64,000 nucleotides of DNA. Source: Marinobacter szutsaonensis (lineage in GTDB: Bacteria; Pseudomonadota; Gammaproteobacteria; Pseudomonadales; Oleiphilaceae). The stretch spans positions 2,356,001 through 2,420,000 of the forward strand of contig NZ_BAAAFC010000001.1 of the NCBI RefSeq assembly GCF_039523335.1. Reading direction: 5' to 3'. The translations under genes were made by a program, and so were the position numbers. Below, piece by piece: positions 42,755 through 51,791 of this stretch (positions are counted from its first letter, which is position 1; each line of letters starts with the position of its first letter). The notes under the pieces are model-generated. The model was given only the letters and a program-made list of their open reading frames with translations, made no database searches and was not told the DNA's origin.

Positions 42755-43204
42755 TTAATTGTACTCGGAGAAAACCCGGGTCTGGCCGGCATCATTGAAC
42801 ATGATCACCTTGTAATGATCCTTGCGGTCGCCCATCTCCATGCCGGGGGAGCCGGCGGGCATGCCGGGCACGCTGATCCCCGTGGCTTTGGGTGCTTCCG
42901 AGATCAGACGCTGGATATCGCTGGCCGGCACATGACCCTCGATCACGTAGTCGCCGACAAACGCGGTATGACAGCTTGCCAGGGCCGGCGTCAGCCCGGC
43001 CTTGATCTTGATCGGGTTCAGGTCGTTGGTTTCAGTTACCTTCACGTCAAACCCGTTTTCCTCCAGGTGATCGACCCAGTCCGTGCAGCAACCGCAGGTG
43101 GGGGACTTGTATACATGAATGCTCTGGGCGGCGCCGCCGGCAAGGGCGGTGGTGCTGAAACCGAGGGCAGCGGCCAGTCCGAGGGCCAGGGTGTGTTTCT
43201 TCAT
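42755..43204 (-). CDS. DUF411 family periplasmic metal-associated protein
   Basis: A 149-residue exported protein. The signal peptide (MKKHTLALGLAAALGFSTTALA) is followed by IHVYKSPTCGCCTDWVDHLEENGF, the DUF411 CGCC motif, and later CHTAFVGDYVIEGHVPA. DUF411 proteins usually accompany copper genes and are thought to bind Cu. It is the last gene of the merR-copA-peptide-DUF411 set, 10 nt after the 37-residue peptide. The ATG at 43204 has GAGGTG upstream. Confidence 0.85.
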   Translation of the reverse strand: MKKHTLALGLAAALGFSTTALAGGAAQSIHVYKSPTCGCCTDWVDHLEENGFDVKVTETNDLNPIKIKAGLTPALASCHTAFVGDYVIEGHVPASDIQRLISEAPKATGISVPGMPAGSPGMEMGDRKDHYKVIMFNDAGQTRVFSEYN

Positions 43205-43214
43205 GGTGTTCACC

Positions 43215-43328
43215 TCAATGATGTTGATGTTCGTCGGAAGCTGTGCTGCCGGAATTGCTCAGCCAGAACCACCAGACAATGGCGGCCATGAGTACAATCC
43301 CTCCAGCGTTGACCAGAAAAGTGTCCAT
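43215..43328 (-). CDS. Small membrane peptide coupled to CopA
   Basis: A 37-residue peptide ([17 protein letters not shown]..., ending DEHQHH), one membrane helix then a short acidic/His tail that could bind copper. Its ATG (43328) shares one base with the TGA of copA (TGATG), so translation is coupled. Similar WWFWL helices anchor membrane cupredoxins in copper clusters, so it may be a relic or a free anchor; this comparison is from memory. Confidence 0.7.
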   Translation of the reverse strand: MDTFLVNAGGIVLMAAIVWWFWLSNSGSTASDEHQHH

Positions 43329-45934
43329 CAGTTCTGCTCCTTGTGTTCATTACGCTCCGGATTGTGACTGGTTCGGAACAATCGCAGACGGTTGGCGTTG
43401 GAGACCACAGTGACCGAAGACAGGGACATGGCGGCGCCGGCCAGGATCGGATTCATCAGGATGCCCCACAAAGGATAAAGCAGGCCCGCGGCCACCGGTA
43501 TACCCAGGGAGTTGTATATGAAGGCCCCGAACAGGTTCTGGTGAATGTTCTTTACGGTGGCCCGGGAAATCTCGATGGCATCGGGCACCCCGTGCAGGGA
43601 GCCGCGCATCAGGGTGATGGCGGCACTCTCGATGGCCACATCCGTGCCGGTGCCGATGGCGAAGCCGACATCAGCAGCCGCCAGTGCCGGCGCATCGTTG
43701 ATGCCGTCCCCGACCATGGCCACGGTGTAGCCCTTGCCCCGCATCTCGCTGACCACCTCGGCCTTGTCCTCGGGCAACACCTCCGCCCGGTACTCGTCAA
43801 TGCCCGCCTTGCTGGCGATGGCCCGTGCCGTTGCCTCCACGTCGCCGGTAACCATCATCACCTTGATGCCGGCGTCGTGCAGCCGCTTGATGGCGGCTTT
43901 CGAATCGGGCTTGATGGCATCGGCCACCCCGATCACCCCCAGAACCTCGTCGCCCAAGGCCAGGTACAGGGGGGTGCCGGCCTCTTCCGTGATGGTATCG
44001 GCGGCGTCAGAGAGACTGTTCAGGGTAAGGCCCTCGTCTTCCAGCCAACGGCGATTGCCGAGGCGTACGGTCTGCCCGTCCAGCTCACCCCGGACGCCCT
44101 TGCCATTGATGGCCTCGAAGCCGGACACCCTTTCCGGCTCGATGTTTTCATCCCGGGCTTTTGCCAGAATTGCCTCTGCCAGCGGATGCTCCGAATGCTG
44201 CTCCAGGCCGGCGGCCAGGGCCAGCAGCCGGGACTCGTCACCGTTGGCGGAATGCACACGGGTAACCGCCGGATGGCCCTCAGTGATGGTGCCGGTCTTG
44301 TCGAGAATCACCAGATCCAGCTTGCCGGCGGTCTGCAGGGCATCCCCCTGGCGGATCAGGGCGCCATACTCGGCGGCCTTGCCGACACCGACCATCACCG
44401 ACATCGGCGTGGCCAGACCCAGTGCACAGGGACAGGCAATGATCAGCACCGTGGTGGCGGCCACCATCATATGCACCACCGCCGGCTCCGGCCCGACGTT
44501 GTACCAGACCAGCGCCGATAAGACGGCGATGATCATCACCGTGGGTACGAACACCGACGAGATCGTGTCCGCCAGACGACCGATGGCGGGCTTGGAACCC
44601 TGGGCCTTTTTCACCAGCCGGATGATCTGCGCCAGGGCAGTCTCGCTGCCGACCCGGGTGGCCTCATAGATCATTGAGCCGTGGGTATTCAGAGTGCCGG
44701 CGGAGACCTCGTCACCTTCGGCTTTGCTGACCGGCATGGGCTCACCGGTCAGCATGCTCTCGTCCACCCGGCTGCTGCCCTCGCGGATGAGGCCATCCAC
44801 CGGAATCTTCTCGCCCGGACGGACCCGGACCCGGTCGCCCTTGCGCACCTCTTCCACCGGAATGTCCTGCTCCTGGCCGTCCCGAATCACCCGGGCGGTC
44901 TTCGCCCGCAGATCCAGCAGCCGCCGGACCGCTTCGGATGTCTTGCCCTTGGCCCGCAGCTCCAGTGCCTGGCCCAGATTGATCAGACCGATGATCATTG
45001 CTGAGGCCTCGAAGTAGACGTGCCTGGCCAGCTCGGGCAAGAGTTCCGGCACACTGGCCACAACAATGGAATACACCCAGGCGGTCCCGGTGCCGACGGC
45101 AATCAGGGTATCCATATTGGCGTTGTGATGCCGGAATGCCTTCCAGGCCCCGGTGTAAAAGTGCCCGCCGGTGGCGGCCATCACCAGGAACGTCAGTACC
45201 CCGAGCCCCAGCCAGGTAGTCTGATTGGCCTCGGTCACCATCATCGAGCCGAAGCCCATGCCCCAGATCATCAGGCCCAGACCCAGGGACAGGCTCACCG
45301 CCATCTTGATCAGCAGCGACCGGTATTGCTTGCGATCCTCCGCTTGCTTGCGTTCATCGGCATCGTCGGCATTCTCGATCACACTGGCGCCATAGCCGGC
45401 ACTCTCGATGGCTTTCGCCAACGCCTGAGGGTCCGCATCCCCGGTCGCCGTTGCGGTGTTATCCGCGAGGTTCATATGGGCATGAGTGACGCCGGACACC
45501 GACATCATCGCCTTTTCGATGGTGTTCACGCAGGAGGCGCAGGTAGCTCCCGAGACTGAAAGGCTGATCTGGTCACCCCCGGTCGGCACCTCTGTGGCAC
45601 CCTGATCCGGCTCTCCCGCTCGGTGTCCGGAGTAGTCCTGGTGAGGTTGCTCGTCGGAATCCTCCGCCTTCGCCTTGCCGGCGCAACAACTGGCCGGTTG
45701 TTCACTGGCCTCTTTGAGCGGTTCGGACGGGTAGCCTGCGTCCGTCACCCGGCGCGCCGCATCCGCGACGTCGATACCCTCGGGCAACGCGACGGTCTGC
45801 TCTTCCAGATTCACCTCCACCAAATCAGTGTCACCGGTCAGAGGCTCCAGGGCATTACGAATCTTCTTGGCGCAGCCCTGACAAGACGCCCCTGAAATGG
45901 ACAATGCCCGGTGCAGTCCGGTTATCTCACTCAT
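43328..45934 (-). CDS. copA: Copper-exporting P-type ATPase CopA
   Basis: An 868-residue P1B ATPase that pumps Cu(I) out of the cytoplasm. Two N-terminal metal-binding domains are visible: [10 protein letters not shown] and [11 protein letters not shown]. The core shows [17 protein letters not shown] (transport motif), DKTGTIT (phosphorylated Asp), HPLAEAIL and [10 protein letters not shown]. Between the two domains is an acidic linker containing CCAGK. The ATG at 45934 has GGAGGAG upstream and overlaps the end of the merR gene by 8 nt. A longer frame to 45973 lacks a ribosome site. Confidence 0.92.
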   Translation of the reverse strand: MSEITGLHRALSISGASCQGCAKKIRNALEPLTGDTDLVEVNLEEQTVALPEGIDVADAARRVTDAGYPSEPLKEASEQPASCCAGKAKAEDSDEQPHQDYSGHRAGEPDQGATEVPTGGDQISLSVSGATCASCVNTIEKAMMSVSGVTHAHMNLADNTATATGDADPQALAKAIESAGYGASVIENADDADERKQAEDRKQYRSLLIKMAVSLSLGLGLMIWGMGFGSMMVTEANQTTWLGLGVLTFLVMAATGGHFYTGAWKAFRHHNANMDTLIAVGTGTAWVYSIVVASVPELLPELARHVYFEASAMIIGLINLGQALELRAKGKTSEAVRRLLDLRAKTARVIRDGQEQDIPVEEVRKGDRVRVRPGEKIPVDGLIREGSSRVDESMLTGEPMPVSKAEGDEVSAGTLNTHGSMIYEATRVGSETALAQIIRLVKKAQGSKPAIGRLADTISSVFVPTVMIIAVLSALVWYNVGPEPAVVHMMVAATTVLIIACPCALGLATPMSVMVGVGKAAEYGALIRQGDALQTAGKLDLVILDKTGTITEGHPAVTRVHSANGDESRLLALAAGLEQHSEHPLAEAILAKARDENIEPERVSGFEAINGKGVRGELDGQTVRLGNRRWLEDEGLTLNSLSDAADTITEEAGTPLYLALGDEVLGVIGVADAIKPDSKAAIKRLHDAGIKVMMVTGDVEATARAIASKAGIDEYRAEVLPEDKAEVVSEMRGKGYTVAMVGDGINDAPALAAADVGFAIGTGTDVAIESAAITLMRGSLHGVPDAIEISRATVKNIHQNLFGAFIYNSLGIPVAAGLLYPLWGILMNPILAGAAMSLSSVTVVSNANRLRLFRTSHNPERNEHKEQN

Positions 45935-46370
45935 CTGTATACTCCTCCCCGCTGGTGGCGAGGGCCATATCATCCCAATGCTCGATCAGCCGACAGATCG
46001 TATGACCGTCCGGCGTGCCATCCGGCATCTCCCGCCAGATTCCGAGCGCACTCTTCATCCGCTCCCGCAGCTGCTGCAACTCGGCAATCTCCCGCTCGAC
46101 CTCAGCCAGCCGTTTCTCGAACACCTCTCGTACCATCGGGCACGGCGAATGGTGATCATCGGCCTGATTCAGAATCGACCGGATCTCCGGCAGCGAAAAC
46201 CCCAGTTGCCGTGCCTTGCGGGCAAACCGAAGCCGACGCAGGTCATCGGCATCGTACTGCTGGTAGTTGTTGTCCGGGTTGCGGGCCGGATTGAGCAGAC
46301 CCTCCCGGGTATAGAAGCGGACGGTGTCGGGGTTTACACCGGCGGCCTGGGCGATTTCTTTCACTTTCAT
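45927..46370 (-). CDS. MerR-family metal-responsive regulator
   Basis: A 147-residue MerR-type activator. Winged helix [30 protein letters not shown], long dimerisation helix ([28 protein letters not shown]), and metal-site Cys in HSPCPMV and [11 protein letters not shown], more like ZntR/CadR spacing than CueR. The start at 46370 is chosen because the longer frame reads through hairpin copy G and the promoter. It heads the copper operon with a 20-bp-spacer promoter at 46564-46595; it probably senses Cu or a related metal. Which metal is not decided. Confidence 0.85.
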   Translation of the reverse strand: MKVKEIAQAAGVNPDTVRFYTREGLLNPARNPDNNYQQYDADDLRRLRFARKARQLGFSLPEIRSILNQADDHHSPCPMVREVFEKRLAEVEREIAELQQLRERMKSALGIWREMPDGTPDGHTICRLIEHWDDMALATSGEEYTDE

Positions 46371-46429
46371 CGGCTCAGTCACTCTGCGTTGAAGTCTGGA
46401 GCGTTGACCCCTGAAGCTTGCGGAGCGGT

Positions 46430-46529
46430 GGGTGTGGTGCCTGTTCCGAAAATGCTCGGAGCCAGGGATGGCGGAGAGCAAGCGTACATGGACGTACTCG
46501 CAGCGGTTTTCGGAACAGGCACCACACCC
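46430..46529 (+). repeat. Family-1 hairpin repeat, copy G
   Basis: Perfect 23-bp arms at 46430-46452 and 46507-46529 enclose a 54-nt apex. If the promoter at 46564-46595 is used, this hairpin lies within the ~190-nt leader of the merR-copA mRNA, in the orientation opposite to the GGA motifs. Confidence 0.86.
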
Positions 46530-46563
46530 GGCGCGGCATGCTCTGGGATCAAACCATAAATAT

Positions 46564-46595
46564 AGGCTAAAACCTGTGAGCAACTCACAGGTCAA
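46564..46595 (-). promoter_or_regulatory. MerR-type promoter/operator for merR-copA
   Basis: Minus-strand -35 TTGACC (46590-46595) and -10 TAGCCT (46564-46569) are separated by 20 bp, the long spacer typical of MerR-activated promoters. The spacer carries a perfect dyad, ACCTGTGAG and CTCACAGGT (46572-46592, 3-bp centre). The merR start is about 195 nt downstream. Confidence 0.75.
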
Positions 46596-46619
46596 AGGTT
46601 TTTTCAGAGGAAGGAGAGG

Positions 46620-46934
46620 TCAGCGCCCCTTGGCGCGCAGGAACGTTCCGCAGGTCTTGCACTGGTCCGGCGCCATCAGCTTCGCCTGCCAGCCGATCTT
46701 GTGGCCACAGGCCGGGCACCGCAACCGCAGCTGAAGTACAATGATGGGTGCGATCAGGGCCGCAATCAGAACCCCCAGTGAGCCCCAGTTCTCGCCACTG
46801 GACAGCCCCAGCTGGCTACTGAACACCAGAACCACCGTCAGCGCCACAAACGCGAAAATGAAGTAATTGCGATTCCAGCGCTCCCACCGCCGGATTTGCT
46901 CATCCTGATCGGGAGTCAGATACTTCGCTGCCAT
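46620..46934 (-). CDS. Small membrane protein with C-terminal zinc ribbon
   Basis: A 104-residue protein with two membrane segments (~25-45 and ~55-75), then CPACGHKIGWQAKLMAPDQCKTCG, a four-Cys zinc ribbon (CxxC, CxxC) on the cytoplasmic side. The ATG at 46934 is chosen over an upstream in-frame start. It follows the GGDEF-EAL gene on the same strand by 52 bp. No family recognised; possibly a membrane adaptor. Confidence 0.72.
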   Translation of the reverse strand: MAAKYLTPDQDEQIRRWERWNRNYFIFAFVALTVVLVFSSQLGLSSGENWGSLGVLIAALIAPIIVLQLRLRCPACGHKIGWQAKLMAPDQCKTCGTFLRAKGR

Positions 46935-46986
46935 AAAACACACGCCATTGGATTATTCCAGACATCATGGGGATAAGGATTGGCCA

Positions 46987-49245
46987 TTACAATCCGCTAC
47001 GCTCCAGAGTGCCGAGACTCAGGAGCCCCGCCTCAAGGGCTCTCTCCAGTTCTACGGCAGGAATCGGCCGGCTGATCAGGTAGCCCTGGACCAGGTTACA
47101 ACCGTGTTGCGTGAGGAAATTCAGCTGCTCCTCGGTCTCCACGCCCTCGGCAATTACCCGAATCCCCAGGTTGTGAGCCAGATTGATCACCGCGCGGGTA
47201 ATCACCGAGTCATCGTGGCGCTCGGTCACCGAAGTAATGAATGACCGGTCGATCTTCAGCAGATCCACCGGGAAGTCCCGCAGGTAGCCCAGGGAGGAAT
47301 AGCCCACACCGAAATCATCAATGGCAAGATTGACGCCAAGTTCGTGGAGCCTGCCCAGCTGATTGCGGTTATGCTCAATATTCTGAATGAAGATCTCTTC
47401 CGTCAGCTCCACTTCCAGGTGATTGGCGGGTACGTGCTCGGCTTCCAGGGTCTCGCGGATGTCATCCACCAGGTGCTCATCGTCCAGTTCCCGCCCGGAC
47501 AGGTTGATGGCAATACGCAGGTCCTCGCAGGACGTGCCTTTCCATGCGGCGAGCTGCCGACACGCGGCCGCCACCACCCAGCGGCCGATATCCGTGATGC
47601 GCCCGCTTTCCTCCGCCAGGGGAATGAACTCCACCGGTGACAACAGGCCACGGCGCGGGTGTTGCCAGCGAATCAGCGCCTCGACACTGTTAATCTCGCC
47701 GGTTTCCAGATCGACCTGTGGCTGGAAATGCAGCACGAACTCGTTGTTGGCCAGCGCCTTGTCGAGATCCTTGTCCAGCTCCAGGCGGGTGACTTCCCGT
47801 TCCTGCATGCCTTCGGTATAGAACTGATAGGAATTGCGTCCCTGCTCCTTGGCCCGGTACAGGGCGACATCGGCATTGCGCAGCAGGGTATCGGCATCCT
47901 GCCCGCTCTGGGGGTAGATCGCCACACCCATGGTGGCGGTAATCCGGTGGCCCTCGCCGTGAACCTCGAAGGGCGTCTCGAAGCAATGTTTGATATGGCC
48001 GAGCAGGTGGATGACATCATCGATCGTCTCCACCTGCTGCTGGCAGAACATGAACTCATCGCCTCCGGAGTAGGCCACCAGGATGCGCTCATCACTCAGC
48101 TGGTTCAGACGCTCGGCAACCCGGACCAGGAGCTCGTCACCGAACTGGTGGCCAAGGGAGTCGTTGAGCATCTGGAACCGGTCCAGGTCCAGCATGATCA
48201 GGGCCACCTGCCGGTTCTGGCGCCCCGCAATACCGAGCGTGTGAGCCAGGTCTTCCATGAAGAACCGGCGGTTGGCCAGCCCGGTGAGGGTGTCGGTGGA
48301 TTCCAGGCGGGCCAGATCCTGCTGGATCTCCTTGCGCTGGTCGATTTCCTGCTCCAGTTCCCGGCGTGTTTTCAGCAGTGCCCGGTTACGCTTGAGAATC
48401 AGCTGGGCCAGCAGGGTGGTCAAACTTGTCAGCAGGCCCATGAACAGGACGGCGGTGAACGTCAGCCAGGGCCAGTCACTGCGCTGGCTACCCACCCAGG
48501 TGCTGGTGGGCCGGATAGTCAGGGTCCAGTCCAGGGTTGGCAGATCGACCGTTTCGGTCTGGGCAAAGTATTCGCTGGTGTCAGCCAGCCTGTTGAGCTG
48601 GTAACTGAGTTCACCGTTGTCCCGGATGTCCACCTGGAATGACTGCAGCACGCGGCTGGTCAACAACTGCTGGATCAGGGTCTCGATCTGGAACACCCCG
48701 GCAATGAAACCGTTGTTGTCGGCTCCGGTGCCCACCGGCGCGTAGATCACCATTCCTTTGCCGCCCTGTTTCAGGTCGATGATCCCGGAGATGTCGTACT
48801 GGCCGGTGGTGCGTGCGGTCTCCAGGGCTTGGCGACGGCGATCGGAGAAAGCGACGTTGTAGCCTACGACATTGTGATTACCGGAAACCGGTTCCAGCCA
48901 GCGGATGACAAATTCCCGGTCGATCCATTCGATGGCCTCGTAAACCCCGAAGTCATTGAGATAGTGGCGGGCATCGGCGCGCCAGGCAGACTCGGTGGTT
49001 GCCGGTTCCACATGCAGCCGGGCGGCCATCCGGTTGATGGCCTGGGCGTGGATGGTGAACTCCCGCTCCAGGTGGTCGACCATGGCGACCGCCTCGTTGG
49101 CCAGGTTGGCCCGGATCTGATGATTGTCCTGGTGAATCATGCCATAGCGCAAGCCGGCCGCCAGGGCCAGGAATGCCAGCAGGATGAGAGCCGGGAAAAC
49201 AGGGCTCAGCAGGGCGCGGGCAAGGATGTTGTTGGTGGGGCCCAT
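46987..49245 (-). CDS. CHASE-GGDEF-EAL membrane protein
   Basis: A 752-residue dual-domain c-di-GMP enzyme. Two membrane segments enclose a periplasmic CHASE-type sensor (residues ~40-260; WIDREFVIRWLEPVSGNHNVVGYNV). The GGDEF domain has YSGGDEFMF (intact) and the EAL domain starts EALIRWQHPRRG with LTEEIFI, DDFGVGYSSLGYL and KIDRSFI. Both activities may be present, or GGDEF may regulate EAL. It is 9 nt downstream of the CoA-binding gene in a fol-linked gene string. Confidence 0.88.
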   Translation of the reverse strand: MGPTNNILARALLSPVFPALILLAFLALAAGLRYGMIHQDNHQIRANLANEAVAMVDHLEREFTIHAQAINRMAARLHVEPATTESAWRADARHYLNDFGVYEAIEWIDREFVIRWLEPVSGNHNVVGYNVAFSDRRRQALETARTTGQYDISGIIDLKQGGKGMVIYAPVGTGADNNGFIAGVFQIETLIQQLLTSRVLQSFQVDIRDNGELSYQLNRLADTSEYFAQTETVDLPTLDWTLTIRPTSTWVGSQRSDWPWLTFTAVLFMGLLTSLTTLLAQLILKRNRALLKTRRELEQEIDQRKEIQQDLARLESTDTLTGLANRRFFMEDLAHTLGIAGRQNRQVALIMLDLDRFQMLNDSLGHQFGDELLVRVAERLNQLSDERILVAYSGGDEFMFCQQQVETIDDVIHLLGHIKHCFETPFEVHGEGHRITATMGVAIYPQSGQDADTLLRNADVALYRAKEQGRNSYQFYTEGMQEREVTRLELDKDLDKALANNEFVLHFQPQVDLETGEINSVEALIRWQHPRRGLLSPVEFIPLAEESGRITDIGRWVVAAACRQLAAWKGTSCEDLRIAINLSGRELDDEHLVDDIRETLEAEHVPANHLEVELTEEIFIQNIEHNRNQLGRLHELGVNLAIDDFGVGYSSLGYLRDFPVDLLKIDRSFITSVTERHDDSVITRAVINLAHNLGIRVIAEGVETEEQLNFLTQHGCNLVQGYLISRPIPAVELERALEAGLLSLGTLERSGL

Positions 49246-49254
49246 GACCGACCC

Positions 49255-49683
49255 TCAGTGTTTTTTGGTGATGCCCAGGCGCGGAATGTCCTGTTTCGGG
49301 CAGCGGTCCATCACTACCGTAAGTCCGGCATCCTCGGCCCGGGCTGCGCCCGGCTGGTTGATGACGCCGATCTGCATCCACACCACCGGGATCTTCAGCT
49401 CGATGGCCTGGTCGATGACCGCATCGGTGCGCTCGGGGGCCAGGAAAAGGTCTGCCATATCCACAGTCTGCGGGACGGACTTCAGGTCTGGAAATACGGT
49501 CTCGCCCAAAAGAGTCTTGCCGGCCAACCGGGGATTGACCGGGATTACCCGGTAGCCCTGGCGCTGGAGAAATTCCATGACTTCATGGGAAGGCCGGTTG
49601 GTTTTTTCGCTGGCGCCCACCAAGGCAATGGTGTGCACGTTTTCCAGAATGGAGCGGATCTGTTCCGGGGAATTGCTGGGCAT
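49255..49683 (-). CDS. CoA-binding (YccU-like) protein
   Basis: A 142-residue Rossmann-type CoA-binding protein (YccU family). IALVGASEKTNRPSHEVMEFLQRQGYRVIPVNPRLAG is the CoA-binding motif, and PVVWMQIGVINQPGAARAEDAGLTVVMDRCPKQD is the family's C-terminal signature. Biological role unclear. It is encoded between folX and the CHASE-GGDEF-EAL gene, with short gaps (20 and 9 nt). Confidence 0.84.
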   Translation of the reverse strand: MPSNSPEQIRSILENVHTIALVGASEKTNRPSHEVMEFLQRQGYRVIPVNPRLAGKTLLGETVFPDLKSVPQTVDMADLFLAPERTDAVIDQAIELKIPVVWMQIGVINQPGAARAEDAGLTVVMDRCPKQDIPRLGITKKH

Positions 49684-49703
49684 GGAAGCTTCTCTGATAC
49701 GGA

Positions 49704-50078
49704 TTAACGGTGCGCCTCAAGGCACACAGACACGGATTCGGCATAGCGTAACGCGTGGGGCTTGTCGATTTCCACCTGCGCCCATTGTACCGCCTCGTGC
49801 TCCATGACAATGCTCAGCACTTCATGGGTCAGACGTTCCAGCAGCGCAAACCGGTTACCATCCACATGAGCGATGATCTGTTTGGTGATGGTGCGATAAT
49901 TCAGCGCCGCCTCAATCTCGTTCTGGTGAATGGCATCACCGGCATCGTAAGTCAGCTCAACGTTGATCACCACGTCCTGCTGGTTGTTGATCTCTTCTTC
50001 CTTGATGCCAATGTAGGCGCGCAGCAACAGGTTCTTGATACGCACCCGGGCCTGTTTATTGCCGATAACGTCTGTCAT
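49704..50078 (-). CDS. folX: Dihydroneopterin triphosphate 2'-epimerase FolX
   Basis: A 124-residue tunnelling-fold pterin enzyme. [34 protein letters not shown] and [24 protein letters not shown] match E. coli FolX strongly, better than FolB. It epimerises dihydroneopterin triphosphate to the monapterin form. It follows folE by 25 nt, fitting a tetrahydromonapterin pathway. High confidence in family. Confidence 0.9.
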   Translation of the reverse strand: MTDVIGNKQARVRIKNLLLRAYIGIKEEEINNQQDVVINVELTYDAGDAIHQNEIEAALNYRTITKQIIAHVDGNRFALLERLTHEVLSIVMEHEAVQWAQVEIDKPHALRYAESVSVCLEAHR

Positions 50079-50103
50079 ACGGTCTTCCTTACCCGGTGGG
50101 GGC

Positions 50104-50673
50104 TCAGCGGTTGTTGCCGATCAGGTTGAGGAACTCTGTACGGGTCGCCTGGGATTTCCGGAACTGCCCCAGCATCATCGAGGTTTTCATGCGGGAGTTC
50201 TGTTTTTCCACGCCGCGCATCATCATGCACATGTGCTGCGCCTCGATCACCACGGCAACACCCTTGGCGTGGGTGACACTCTCGATAGCCTCGGCGATCT
50301 GCCGGGTCAGGTTTTCCTGGATCTGCAGACGACGGGCATACATGTCGACGATGCGTGCGAACTTCGACAGGCCCAATACCTTTCCCTGGGGCAGGTAGGC
50401 AATGTGGCACTTGCCGATGAATGGCAGCATGTGGTGTTCACACATGCTGTACAGCTCGATGTCCTGGACCACCACCATTTCGTCCATGGCCGATTCAAAT
50501 ACGGCATTGTTGACCAGGTCGCCGAGATCCTGCTGGTAGCCTCGGGTCAGGAACTGCATGGCCTTGGCCGCGCGCATGGGGGTGTCCTGCAGACCTTCGC
50601 GGTCGGGGTCTTCGCCGAGTCCGTCAATGATGGCACGGTAGTGGCCCGCGAGGTCGTCAAGGAGTTTGCTCAT
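50104..50673 (-). CDS. folE: GTP cyclohydrolase I FolE
   Basis: A 189-residue GTP cyclohydrolase I making dihydroneopterin triphosphate from GTP. Zinc-site motif [19 protein letters not shown] and QERLTRQIA-like [12 protein letters not shown] are present; [14 protein letters not shown] is the conserved loop. The ATG at 50673 (MSKLLDD) was chosen over an upstream in-frame start. It precedes folX in the same transcription direction. Confidence 0.93.
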   Translation of the reverse strand: MSKLLDDLAGHYRAIIDGLGEDPDREGLQDTPMRAAKAMQFLTRGYQQDLGDLVNNAVFESAMDEMVVVQDIELYSMCEHHMLPFIGKCHIAYLPQGKVLGLSKFARIVDMYARRLQIQENLTRQIAEAIESVTHAKGVAVVIEAQHMCMMMRGVEKQNSRMKTSMMLGQFRKSQATRTEFLNLIGNNR

Positions 50674-50870
50674 AATCGTTTCCGGTTGGCTGTCACTTTC
50701 AAGGGCCAAAGCTTAAGGCAATTCGCCCCTCATCTCTACGCTTTACGCAGCTGGCGGGAGAAAAGACCACATTGCCGGAAAGTCATGTCGGCAGGCGCGC
50801 CCGGGCTATGGCGGGTTCCCGTTCTTTGCTTTAAAGTTTCAGGCATTCAGTCACATGTCGGGGATGACCC

Positions 50871-51791
50871 ATGGATCACGTGATAGCCGGAGCCGGGGCG
50901 GGTGCCCAGGCGCGAGAGGCGGGAAGCCTCGAGGGATGGCAGCAGGGAGGCAAGTGGTTCAGCTACGGCGGCCACGCCATTTTCAGCCGGATGGCCGGTC
51001 AGGGCGAACCACTGGTGCTCCTGCACGGGTTTCCCACCGCCAGCTGGGACTGGAGCCGGATCTGGCCAATGCTGGTACAGCAACATTCAGTACTGGCCCT
51101 GGACATGCTGGGTTTCGGCTTTTCCGACAAACCGACCGGCTACCACTACAGCATCGAGGATCAGGCGGATCTGGTTCAGGGCTGGCTTGAGGGGCTGGGA
51201 CTGGGGACGGTGCATCTGTTTGCCCACGATTACGGTTGCAGCGTGGTCCAGGAGTTGCTGGCCCGGGACCAGGAGGACCGACTGCATTTCCGGATCGGTT
51301 CGGTCTGTTTCCTCAATGGCGCACTTTTCCCGGAGGTCCACAACCCGTTGCTGATCCAGCGGGTGTTGCGCAGTCCCCTGGGTGGCCTGATTAGTCGTGG
51401 CCTCACCCGGCGCGCCTTCGAGTACAACTTCCGGCGACTGTTCGGCCCCCAGAATCCGCCGGATCGCCAGGACCTTGAGGATTTCTGGCACCTGCTGACC
51501 TACAACAACGGCCGGGGCATCCTGCACCATCTGATCCAGTTCATGGAGGAGCGCCGCTGTCACCGGAACCGGTGGGTGGGTGCACTCCAGTCGGCGCGCC
51601 AGCCCATGCGCCTGATCTCCGGTACCGCCGATCCGGTGTCCGGCGTCGCCATGGCCCGGCGTTACCGCGAGCTGATCCGGGACGCGGATGTGGTCAGTCT
51701 GCGTAACGTTGGTCACTACCCCCACTTCGAAAGCCCCTGGGACGTGTTCACCGGGTATCGGGATTTCAGAAAGCAGGTGTCCGGAAGCTAG
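50871..51791 (+). CDS. Alpha/beta hydrolase (haloalkane dehalogenase/epoxide hydrolase-like)
   Basis: A 306-residue hydrolase. VLLHGFPTASWDW forms the oxyanion region, AHDYGCSVVQEL carries an Asp nucleophile, and NVGHYPHFE the catalytic His. An Asp nucleophile and a helical cap point to epoxide hydrolases or haloalkane dehalogenases rather than esterases. It overlaps the convergent diguanylate cyclase gene by 4 nt. Substrate unknown. Confidence 0.8.
   Translation: MDHVIAGAGAGAQAREAGSLEGWQQGGKWFSYGGHAIFSRMAGQGEPLVLLHGFPTASWDWSRIWPMLVQQHSVLALDMLGFGFSDKPTGYHYSIEDQADLVQGWLEGLGLGTVHLFAHDYGCSVVQELLARDQEDRLHFRIGSVCFLNGALFPEVHNPLLIQRVLRSPLGGLISRGLTRRAFEYNFRRLFGPQNPPDRQDLEDFWHLLTYNNGRGILHHLIQFMEERRCHRNRWVGALQSARQPMRLISGTADPVSGVAMARRYRELIRDADVVSLRNVGHYPHFESPWDVFTGYRDFRKQVSGS

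Noticed and set aside
10113..46529. Family-1 repeats as a CRISPR or insertion sequence
   Set aside because: Copies are kilobases apart with no spacer pattern, and none contains or adjoins a transposase or cas gene.
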